Part shown: positions 23,402-33,462 of the stretch, piece after piece | How the letters are laid out: every line of letters begins with the position of its first letter | Position numbering within the stretch: position 1 is the first letter of the stretch | Assembly: GCA_030549335.1 (NCBI GenBank) | Contig: CM060194.1 | Span: 16,556,171-16,620,170 of the forward strand | DNA length: 64,000 nucleotides | DNA from: Pontederia crassipes | Lineage: Eukaryota; Streptophyta; Magnoliopsida; Commelinales; Pontederiaceae | Reading direction: 5' to 3' | Notes under the pieces: generated by a model | What the model saw: only the letters and a program-made list of their open reading frames with translations | Databases searched by the model: none | What the model was told of the DNA's origin: nothing | Position numbers and translations under genes: made by a program

Positions 23402-23409
23402 TATAAATA
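23402..23409 (+). promoter_or_regulatory. TATA box of the Athila-like solo LTR
   Basis: TATAAATA in the context CACCTATAAATATAGG, just before the conserved block around GTGCTTTGAAGTGTG. Confidence 0.6.
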
Positions 23410-24332
23410 TAGGAAGAAGGCATCGTCCTCAGGTGTGCTTTGAAGTGTGATTTTCTTTCACCGTGGAATCGTGAGCTCTGCAGGCTACGACCAAGAGGAG
23501 AGAGGTGCAACGGCTGGAGGTTGATCGCGACCCTGATCAAATCCAAAAGACTGCCCGACTGTCTGCCCATATTCGAGATATCTGTTTTGGGTGTAATTCT
23601 TCTTATTTTTATCATTTGTATTTTATTATCTCTCCAAAATTTCTAGGATGAACTCCATGTTTTTATATCTTTTATTTTAGGAGATTATTAATTGAAGGGA
23701 AATGTTTGGACCCTATTTTATTTGTTTTAATCTTTTTTGATCAATTATTAATTGTGCTTAATGCTTTTATATTAGTTAATTGAATTTCTGAATTAGGCTA
23801 TACCAGTTTATGGAGTGTTTAATTTCAAAATTCATGATACTAATTTTAATTGATTTTATTTGAATTTAATAATTGACATAAATTTGATAACTAGTGTATG
23901 GAGAATCAAGTTTATGTGGTCTATTAATCTATATTAGTTTGTGGAGTGATTAATAGTCTAGGAAATCCAATTTACTGCGTCTTAATATTAGTATGATTTG
24001 ATGGGATGCCAGTTGTGGAGACTTTAATTATTATTAAATTAAGATAGTTCTACATGCTTAAGTTGAGGGATGCCAGTCAAGAAGACCGTTAGTTAATCAT
24101 CTTATATTATTTTAGGAAGGCTCTAATCCATCTTTAAAGATTAAATTTATCTTTTATGATTCAAATATTTATCCTGGTCTATTTTCATCCTAAGGCCTAA
24201 CTTCAATACCATTATCTTATCTTATTTTTTTATTTTATTTTATAATTACAAAACCCTTTTTCAAAATCCATGTTTTTCTTCTCTTATTAATTTATGAATT
24301 CAGACATTGAATTAATAATATTTCTCGTGGTT

Positions 24333-25004
24333 GTACCTGACGGCAACAAAAAATGTTCCTGTCATGTGAGCTTGACGAGAACATTTTGGCAAATATTCTC
24401 GTCAAATGTTCGGCAAGAACATTTGCTTTTTTTTTCAACTCCAGCCGCGCCGCAATCTTTGACTTTTTTTTAATTTCATCTATTTTTTAATTATTTTATA
24501 ATGTATGTATATATAATTTATAATATATTAATACATTATTAGGGATATTATGAAATAATTTATTAAATGTTATTAAATTTAAACTATAAAATAATTAGTT
24601 CTAATAATTAATAAATATTTTATTAATTAAACTATTCAATTATTTTTTAAAAAAATATATTGTATTTGAATCTTAAAATGTACGTAAATTGTAATATTAA
24701 TAATATTTAAAATATTTAATCAAAAGTTCTAAAAATAATATTAATAATATAACAATTTACAAAAATTATAATATTAATAATATATTCTTATTTACTATAA
24801 TTTTATACCTCATAAAATAATAAATTATATTCTTAGTTCTTACTTTTTATCCAAACACCCACTAAAACTTATCCATCACATCAACTTTTTAAATCCCCAT
24901 CATTACACTTTTTCATCCAAACACCAATCCAAACTTTTCTATCACATCAATTAGTTCTCGAGAACAAAAGTTCTCTCAATATTCTCATACCAAACACAGC
25001 CCGT
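24333..25004. mobile_element. 672-bp AT-rich insertion in the solo LTR
   Basis: Compared with the LTR copy at 2026-3753, a segment is inserted between CTCGTGG and TTCGACACTC. TGGTT occurs on both sides (24328-24332 and 25005-25009). The left end GTACCTGACGGCAACAA and the right end CTCATACCAAACACAGCCCGT are not clear inverted repeats. The right end resembles hAT-type MITE tips. GACGAGAACATTT/AATATTCTCGTC words near the left end could form a hairpin. There is no coding capacity. Confidence 0.65.
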
Positions 25005-25096
25005 TGGTTCGACACTCTTACTCCTATTTTCTATATTACTTGAGCGACTAGTGCACTTGCTAGCGATTTTATTTTGCTAAATCATTTTACGCATCA

Positions 25097-26990
25097 GGCA
25101 TCTTCGGTGAAGAAGGATTTCTTCAAGTGGATTGATGGCACAAAAGGATTTTGATCAATTAAAACTTTTCTATGTACACAACTCCGATCCTAGCTTTGCA
25201 AAAAAGGATTGACGATGACAAAAAAAAATTCATTGAATTTGGTGCTTCAGGAATCAAGATTTGTGTTGTATTGATGCAAGAAGGTTGACCGATCGCATAT
25301 ACTAGCAAGGCTATGACAAAAACACTTCTCAATTGGTTTGTGTATGATAAAAAGATGCTTGTCATTATTCATGTTGTCGTCAAATGGAAACCTTACTTGA
25401 TTGGCCATCGGTTTCAAATTCGTACACATTATAGGAGTTTAAAACATATATTCGAGCAAAGAATCACTTCCATACAACAATGAAAGTGGGTTTATAAACT
25501 ATTGGGATATGATTATGAGATCATTTATAAGAAAGAAAATCAATGAAAATCTTGTTGTTGATGCTATTTCTTGTCTTCTTGAGCATGGACAAGAAGATGC
25601 TGCTATCAAAATCTTAATTCAAAGGTTAGAAGATAAACCTCTTTCAGTTTCATCGTAATCTTTTTACTCTAGAAATCTTCTCTATAAGGGTAGAATGACT
25701 TTAGTTCCAAACTCTGCTCATAAGCTAGCTTTATTAAATGAATTTCATGGCTCTCTAATGACTGGATATTCTAGTGTACTTTGCACATATAAGCATATTT
25801 TTCGAGAATTTTATTGGACAAGCATGAAAAAAGATATTAAGAATTTTTTTTATTGAATGTGATGTTTGTCAACGTTACAAAGGAGAAACAATTGCAAGTA
25901 TATTATTATTATTGCTCCTCACAATTCCTACTGAAGTATGAGTGGATATATGTTTGAATTTCATTGAAGGTTTACCATCTTCGCATGGAAAAATTACAAT
26001 ATTTGTGGTGACGAATCGTCATACTAAGTATGCTCATTTTTGTGGCATCTCATCCATATACGGTGGATACTATTACTAATGTATTTATTAAAATGTTGTC
26101 AAGTTTCATGGGGTGCCTTGATGAATCGTGAGTGAAAAAAATAATTTCACTAGCCAATTTTGGGTGGAACTTTTTCATTTACAACAAACCCAATTAACTA
26201 TGAGCATAGTTCATAGATGTTTGAAATCTTATCTTCATTGTTTTCTCAAGTGATAAGCCTAAAAGTTGGGTGAAGTGGCTTCCTTAGACAGAGTGGTGGT
26301 ACAACACAATTTCTCATCCTTCGACAAATCGTACTCCTTTTGAAACTATGTATGTATATCCTCCACCGACTATGTATAAATATTCGGTAAGTGATATTAT
26401 CATTATTGTTGTGGATATTGAATTATGTGATTGAGATCTTATATTAAAATTATTGAAGGATGATCATATTAATACTCAATCTCAAATGAAGCAACAATAT
26501 GATAAAAAAATGAACTTAGAGGACATTCCAAATTGGGGATGTAGTTTATTTATGTCTACAATGATATAAACAACTTTTTGTTGTTGTTCAAAGTTTTATG
26601 AAATTATCGCCTCGATTTTATGCTCCTTATAAAGTTTTGGAGTGAATTGGGCGCATAGATTACCACCTTGATCCACCTTCAACATTTCAAATCCATTTGG
26701 TGTGTCATGTTTCTTATCTTCATAAGAATATTGGGGATAATGTTATTGTGCAACATCACTTTCGTGAATTGTATTCAGATGACAATGTTCGTTCAATGCT
26801 TGAAGTTGTTTTGAAACGTCATTTTATTCAATAGAAGAATCATGTTGTAACCACATGAATGGTTTATCAAATGGATGAATTTACTAGTTCAAGATGCTAA
26901 TTGGGAACGATATCAATATTTGCAAAGGAGGCTTCCTGATTTTTTGGCTACTCAACCTTGAGGACAAAGCTAATTTAAAGGGGGTGGGAA
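25097..26990 (+). pseudogene. Ty3/gypsy chromovirus relic 2, part B (RNase H, integrase, chromodomain)
   Basis: RNase H pieces lead (KKDFFKWID, then KRLTKKKFIEF-like and YDKKMLVIIHVVVKWKPYLI). The integrase zinc-finger region follows (FHGSLMTGYSSVLCTYKHIF, then FYWTSMKKDIKNF and CQRYKGETIAS, 25735-25895). Integrase core pieces include FIEGLPSSHGKITIFVV, GGTTQFLILRQ-type shifts and NRTPFETMYVYPPPTMYKYS (26320-26385). At the end, WFIKWMNLLVQDANWERYQYLQ (26860-26925) is a chromodomain-like tail, followed by the purine tract AAAGGGGGTGGGAATGA at about 26975-26990. Numerous stops and frameshifts make it a pseudogene. The chromodomain places it among chromoviruses. Confidence 0.85.
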
Positions 26991-27055
26991 TGATTACATT
27001 CTATATTAATATAAGGGTTTAGTGTTGGTGTTCCTTACCTCATCTTGTTCCCTAT

Positions 27056-27194
27056 CTATTAGACATTGTATTCTTTGATTTGTGATCGATCATATGAAAC
27101 AATCCCTCTATTTCGATCCTGTCTTCTTGAGGGCTTTTGTTATTCTTCCCTTCCTTGTTTGCATCTCTGTAATCCTAAGGCATAAGTTTGAACA
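27056..27194 (+). mobile_element. 5' LTR remnant of the Ty1/copia relic
   Basis: It matches the last ~140 bp of the 3' LTR at 36050-36305 (CATTGTATTCTTTGATTTGT to AAGTTTGAACA). The first ~115 bp of the LTR are missing or unrecognisable. The preceding 65 bp probably belong to the LTR start of gypsy relic 2. Confidence 0.8.
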
Positions 27195-27208
27195 TGGCTT
27201 TAGAGCCA
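27195..27208 (+). promoter_or_regulatory. Primer-binding site of the copia relic (tRNA-iMet type, degenerate)
   Basis: TGGCTTTAGAGCCA starts immediately after the LTR end. It is a degenerate form of TGGTATCAGAGCC, the site complementary to initiator tRNA-Met used by most plant copia elements. Confidence 0.7.
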
Positions 27209-29107
27209 AGTTTTAAGATGAAAGAGTAAGTAGACATCTATCCAGGAAAAGAAGTAGAGTACGTTTATCATCCATCGGTTGAAAGAGACGAAGATTCAAA
27301 AGAGTAGGGATCATCAGTTATTCAGATAAGATTTATTTCATCTCGATCCAGAGTGTTGTTTTCTCTCGTTTGAAGTTCTGAAGATCTAAAGTTCTGATTG
27401 GATTTCTTGATTATGATTTTGGTTCATCCTTTAAGTTCTGATTGGAGTTTGTAGGGTTTTTTCTAGAATCTTGAACAGTCTGTCACAAGAAACGAGTAAT
27501 TCTTTAGCAAACATTAGTGGAAATCAAATTATCATGGATCAACCCATCCTCTTTCTTGAATTCTTCATATATATGGTCCAGGCACACCGATGATATATTT
27601 TTAGCTAATTGGACTAGAAAAATTATTCTTTATGGAGTAGGGTCATGAGAATTTCTCTAACTTGAGAAAAATATGTTTGGTTTTGTCCTTCACTCGAGAT
27701 TCTGTTGATCATAATTTGAAAAATATGTGGGATCGTCTTGATGCCATTGTTCTATCTTGGATCATGAATTCTATTTCCAAAGAACTGATGAGTGGAGTGA
27801 TTTATTCAAGTAATGCAGCCTCAATATGGACATATCTTAAAGAGCAATTTGATAAATCACATGGAACTAGGATCTTTTAGCTACTTAAAGGAATATACAA
27901 TCAGAATCAGGAAACCATATCAATTGCTACATATTTCACCAAGATGAAATTCTTCTGGATGAAATGTCAACCATGATTGAAACACCATCATGTAATTATG
28001 AAAGTCCAGTCAAGTATATTCAATTTAATCGTGATTTGTAGCTATATCAATTTCTTATAGATCTGAATGATAGTTTTGCTCAAATACCGAGCCAAATCTT
28101 GCTAATGAGTCCTTTGCCTTCGGTCAATCAGTCATATTCTATGTTGTTGCAAGAAGAAAGTCAAAGGGGAATTAGCTTAGGAATTGTACCAGCAAGTAAG
28201 ACAACACCTTTTGATTCTATGGCTAACTATTCAAATTCTAGAGCAAACACTGCAGGAAAACAAAAGAAGAATTGGAATCTTATATGTGAACATTGCCATC
28301 TAAGAGGTCATGAAAAGAAAGGATGTTATAAGATAATAGGTTATCCACCTGGTTTTAAATTCAAAAAAGGCAAGGAAATCAAAATTTGTCTGGTAATAAT
28401 GTTTCAGAAGTAGACAATTTTGTTCCAAGTGTGCCAGTTGTGCCAAGTCTTATACAAGACCAGTACAATCAGATTCTGAAAATAATTCACAAAGAATCAT
28501 TTTGTAGAAGAGAAGGTTAATTTGACAGGTATTGTCTTAAACTCAGACTCTCTCAAATTCTGTTCAAGTCAAAAGCAGATGGGTGTTAGATACCGTAGCA
28601 TATGTGTTCCCCCTTGAATTTATTAGATAATACCACTATTATAATTCAGCACAGTATGTTAGATTACCAGATGGAACATCCACTGAGGTAACTCATTATG
28701 GAAGTTGTTCAATCTTCCCTCAAAAGAAACTGAATAATATCTTATATGTTTCAAGGTTTAAAGTCAACCTATTATCAGTTTATAAGTTGAGCAGAGAGCT
28801 TAAGTGTTCAATAGGAAATCTCTAGTGGGAAGGTGTTGAGGATTGGTAGAGAAGTGCAAGGGGTTTATTACCTTATGCTTTTGAAAGGAGAGAATGATAG
28901 ATGTGTTGCTGATTTTTCAAGTTTAGTCACAGCAAAAACCATTTGTTCTTCTCTAATTCTTTCTTGAATTCTCAATGTCTAGCTTCCATGACCAATTCAG
29001 AGAACTCTTGTAAAATGTCGCATCAATGACTTGGGCATATTTCAACTTCAAAACTCAAACATTTGTTCCCTTTAATAAGATGCACATTAATGGATGATGT
29101 TTCTAAA
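27209..29107 (+). pseudogene. Ty1/copia relic, gag, zinc knuckle and protease region
   Basis: A copia gag (UBN2/Retrotran_gag type) is visible as FTRDSVDHNLKNMWDRLDAI, VLSWIMNSISKELMSGVIY and SIWTYLKEQFDKSHGTRIF (27690-27880). A CCHC knuckle follows: CEHCHLRGHEKKGCY (28285-28330), then IIGYPPGF. Downstream is the protease/GAG-pre-integrase zone: VRLPDGTSTEVTHYGSCSIF and KLNNILYVSRFKVNLLSVYK (28650-28795), then MSHQ-LGHIS. Frames shift and stops occur (27880, after 28410). Reading is cut at 29107 by the Tekay-like solo LTR, just before the integrase zinc-finger cysteines. Confidence 0.85.
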
Positions 29108-30259
29108 TGTAATATCCCTAAGTTAACCGTGCATGATTAGTTGTATGAATGTGATGTTATATTATCTTACTGTAATCTCTATGAATGTGATGTTAAGACT
29201 TACATTTCAATATCAACTAAAGTGCGAAAGCGATGAAATTTACTTAAGGCATGAAAATGTGATTTTCGAAAAAGTGAAAATTTGAAAATTAAAGTCCCGG
29301 TAATTGTTTCTATATATGAAAGGATTCTAAAAGTGATTTTTAAGAATTTTTAGGAGATGTGTGAGTCAGGTAAAACGTAGACACAAAATCAAAAAAATCT
29401 GTGAAATCGCGATTTTTGTTCTTCGGACAAAAATTTAAATTTCGATTCCTTAGTTATTTATTTTTCTAAATATTTTATTTGAATCCAAATGGGGGGTAAT
29501 TCCTTATTTACATATAATGTCCATTTAAACATGTGAATAAGCCATATAATAAAGGGTATTTTTGGAACTATGGTTTCCACCAGCTGAAGTCGGTTCCCCC
29601 TTCATTCTAATACTTATCCTTTTTACCTTTTACTATATTTCTCTGCCATTTTCACCACTTTGGCCGAACACCTAAGGCAAGAGCAAAAACATCCATAGTT
29701 GTTGAAGGAATTTGAGGAAGAGAAGGGGCAACTAGAGTTTTAGATTTTGGTAAGTTCCTACTTAATTTTCTTTGGATTTTAACTACATAGTTCCTAATTA
29801 GGGTTTCTCTGAACCTGTCTCATCTATTCATTTTCAGATTTTACTTGAACATGGGGCAAAACTCATGTTGTTCATGGGTAAGATTAACCCTAGCCATGTT
29901 CAATTGATTCACGAATCTTTAGCTACATAATTCTATACCTTCGAGTGATCCAAAAATTATGAAATTTATTCTGATTGATCCCCTATGAACTTTCATTGAG
30001 CTTTGGAATTAAGTTAATATATAAAGTTATGCTCTTATCTTTAAGGTACTATCACTCTATCCGCCGAAATTGCTATCCGAATTTGTAAATTATGTATTAA
30101 ATTGAATATGTCATGGAATTATTTGTTAATTTAGGGTGTCATTTGATGTTAGGTTTCATTGACAATTGGAATCAATAGAAAATTATATGTGTAGCGAAAG
30201 TTATAAATATTTTACCGAGCCTTACTCAGTCTGTCAGAATGGAGCCTAGGGCAGATTAT

Positions 30260-31644
30260 CACTATAAGAAAATTGCCATTTTTCGACGGACAATTTCTGA
30301 CGGTTTGAAATCCGTCGCAATTTGCGATGGATTTTGTGACGGTTCCATTTTCGATGGTTACAACCGTCAGAAATGGAAATAATAGATTATGTAATTTGTT
30401 ATATTATTATTTTATTTTTCGACGGTTAGAAACATCGATATTTCCGACGGATACTCATCCGACGCAATTTGCGATAGATTTACCGACGGTTACGATCGTC
30501 AGAAATTAAAAAACAAATTATGTAATTTATTATATTATTATTAAATTTTTCGACGATTAGGAACGTTGATATTTCCAATGGATATCCATCCGTCGCAAAA
30601 TCCGTCGCAATTTTTGACGGTCGTAACCGTCGGTAAATGTATAATAATATCGTATGAAGGGTATCTTATTAATATAACTAGCGACGGTCTAAACCGTCGC
30701 AATTACCGACGGTTTCGATCGTCGATAATAATTGCTGACAGTTCAAACCGTCGGTAAAATAAAAAATAAACATTATATATAACTAAATATTTTTTTGACG
30801 ATCACAACCGTCGGTAACTTTAAAAATAATTAATATTTACGTTTTCGATGATCGAAGCCGTCGGTAATTAAAATTTCGTTATCCCGCTTTTTTTTCTTTT
30901 TCCCATTTTCTCTCATCTTTTCCCCTTTTATATATATATATATATATATATATAATTCCTCCTCTCCTCTCTCTCCCTCCTCTCCTCTCTCTCCCTCTCC
31001 CTCTCCCGGCCGGCGAGCCTCTGTCGGACGTCAAGCGTCAACCGTCGGCGTCTCTCTCTTCGTCGGCATCTCTCTCTTCGTCGGTGTCTCTCTCTTTCTC
31101 TCCGGCCGCGGCCGGCCGGACTCAGCCGCCTGTGGCCAGATCGGCCGCTTGGTGGTCGGATTCGTCCGTTGGCGCCGGATCCAACCGCCTGCGGCAGGAT
31201 AGGCCTCCTAGCAGTCGGATTCGGCCGCTGGCGACCGGATCTGGCTCCCAGCGGCCGGATCGGCCGCGAGCGTTCGGATCCTGCCACGGGCGATCCGGTC
31301 GCTAATTTTTTTTATTTTTAAAAATTTTTTTGCGACGGTTCCTACCGCCGAAAGTTTTGACAATTGCGACCGCCAAATATTTTTGACAGTTGGAACCGCT
31401 GGACTTTTCCGGCGGTTATAACCGTCGGAAAGCTTCGATGGCTGGAACCGCCGGAATGTTCCGAAGGTCCAAACTGTCGCAATTACCGACGATTATTTTT
31501 TAAATCGACGCAAATCGATTTGCGACGAGCGTTTTTTCGACGGATTGATTTCGTTTGAAAATTTGTCGATAATTATGTTACCGACGGTTTTTAGCTGATT
31601 ACCGATAATTTTGACCGTCGGTAATTAGCATTTTTCTTGTAGTG
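30260..31644. mobile_element. CACTA element 2, non-autonomous, TAT target duplication
   Basis: The left end is CACTATAAGAAAATTGCC (CACTA variant CACTAT) and the right end is GCATTTTTCTTGTAGTG. TAT at 30257-30259 is repeated at 31645-31647. Subterminal CGACGG/CCGTCG words are dense at both ends: over the first 600 bp they recur about every 20-40 bp. A (TA)n run (30929-30953) and CT-rich plus GC-rich core (30955-31300, CGGATC.GGCCGC words) follow. There is no transposase. Ends, subterminal words and core layout match CACTA element 1, so the two belong to one family or close relatives. Confidence 0.92.
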
Positions 31645-32518
31645 TATGCTAGTATTAGTTAAATTATTATTGTGATCAGTACAAATAGATATAAATTCAA
31701 GAAATTTTAAGAGTTGCACCCTAGGATGTCTAATATTTGAGAAAATTAAAAGTACTAGAAAAGGGAGTGTTTATTATTTTACATAAATTATAAAAGTAAG
31801 GTTACTCAGTCTGTCAGGACATAGAAATAACATAAAAGTTAGGCTGAATGTTGATTTTCATTAGAGCAAACCATAATGAAATAGGAAATAAAACTTTTAC
31901 AGATTAATGTCTCTGAAATATGAAACTAAAAAAAATTGGGATGATGTCATTTGATTATGTATAGCAGAAGATATGGATTTTTCTTTATTATGTGTGCAAT
32001 CTGTCATAATATTAGGTCAATCCCTATTTTTAATAGTTACTTAAGTCATAAAAGTAAATACTTAAGGTTCATATACCTATGCAATTAATTATGTTTCATG
32101 TGTGATAGGATTGTGCTCAGATCATAGTAGTAATGTGTTCCTTACTATTATTGTTATAGGAGTAGAAGAATAAAGTAGTGAACAAGGAAAGGAAAATATT
32201 TTGCTAGCTCTTATAGGTAAGTTGATTTCTCCTACTCTATGTTTTCACCTCTTTTGAATTCGGTGTGACATCGATTGTTATATGTATTGAATATGTTTTG
32301 AAATGTTATGAATTGATTTCGAGAAATGCAATTATGAAAAATATATTTGAATGATTGTATGATTGCACATTTGAAAAGCATATGTGATATGATATGAATA
32401 AGTTATGAGAGGCGCAATCTTGTTTGGTTTGAAATGGTATTTGATATTCATCTTCTAATATTTGAAATATAATTATTATATGATGAATCATGAATCTGCA
32501 TCAGCCTGCATTGCATGT

Positions 32519-32830
32519 TTGATGGTTGGAGCTAAGTGTTACATCACTAATCACGATGGGAGCCACCTCTAGAATCCAATCCATCATTTTGTTCCCCAAT
32601 AATGGGATGAGATAGGCTGGAGCTAAGTGACATGCGGAGCTAAGTGCCACATCGTGAGTAGTCGTGATGGGGGTCACCTCTAGAATCCGTAGGGGCCACC
32701 TCTAGAGTCCACCTATCGTTATATGATTTGTTCCCCGAAAGGGATGATGTGGAATGGAGCTAAGTGCTACATCGCTGATCACGATGGGAGTCACATCTAG
32801 AGTCCACCTATCGACTACTGGTCAGTTGGT
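32519..32830. repeat. Tandem repeats inside the Tekay-like LTR
   Basis: A module containing GGAGCTAAGTG(C/T)(C/T)ACATC, CACGATGGGAG(C/T)CAC and CTCTAGAGTCCACC recurs, with GGAGCTAAGTG at about 32529, 32612, 32637 and 32755. The copies are of unequal length. Confidence 0.7.
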
Positions 32831-33462
32831 GATCCGTGCATTCATATGAGAGTGTTGCATTTGCATACATATGTTTGATATGATTTATATGATATTGATT
32901 GTAAGTTGAGTTTGATATTTTTGATATGTTATATATGTAATTATCAAATATATGAAAATACCTATTTTGCTATTGTGATTATTGCATGCTTTTTTATGTC
33001 ACTTTTTATGTCACTTCGAATTGATTAGTTGGTAACACATAGGTTATGAGTTATCAACTTACTAAGCTATTTTTGTTCATAATGTTGTTTCTAATTTTTT
33101 TTTCAGATCAGTATAATTTCTTGAATCGTGGGAGCTCATAATCGTAGCAGGGTTTAACTCTTTTGATGTAAAGGTAATGAGGGGAATTGTTACTCTCGTA
33201 TCCTTTTGTTAGGATGTTGAGAGAGCTGATTTTGTATATTATAGAACTATCTTTTTGTATGTTGTAAGAAGGCAATGTCCTTTTTGTATTTTGTAAGAAG
33301 GCAATGTCCTCTGAAATGATCATCACATAAGTTGTATAATTTGTTTAAGTGATATAATTTTATTCTTACATTATATAAAAAAATTACATCACGTTTCTGC
33401 ATTCCTTCGTAATCTTTATTTGATCGTCTGCAATGAGTCGCGAACTCTAGTTTAACACTAAA

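Larger units (their letters stand above)
22717..25096 (+). mobile_element. Athila-like solo LTR, target duplication GGCAT
   Basis: It begins TGATGCATGCAAAATATAAT and ends TTTTACGCATCA, so the tips are inverted (TGATGC/GCATCA). GGCAT at 22712-22716 is repeated at 25097-25101, which proves a retroviral-type insertion. No internal coding region is present. The element is 2380 bp long, of which 672 bp are a later insertion (24333-25004). It is the reference copy for the LTR pieces at 1515-2025, 2026-3753 and 6850-7897. Removing it restores the host reading: gypsy RT ...GKISAPLA joins SSVKKDFFKW. Confidence 0.94.
29108..33457 (+). mobile_element. Tekay/Del-like solo LTR, target duplication CTAAA
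   Basis: It starts TGTAATATCCCTAAGTTAAC, a typical chromovirus (Tekay/Del) LTR start, and ends CTCTAGTTTAACA. CTAAA at 29103-29107 is repeated at 33458-33462. Without the CACTA element inside (30260-31644 plus 3 bp) it is about 2.96 kb. No gag or pol lies within, only LTR-like DNA, including a tandem-repeat zone (32519-32830) common in LTRs of this lineage. Removing it joins DVSKC to SICHLAK, restoring the copia integrase zinc-finger start. The lineage name is inference from LTR style. Confidence 0.88.

Noticed and set aside
30928-31287. Arg/Glu-rich open frame in CACTA element 2
   Set aside because: It is made of the CT-rich tract and repeated CGGATC.GGCCG words, so it is simple-sequence translation.
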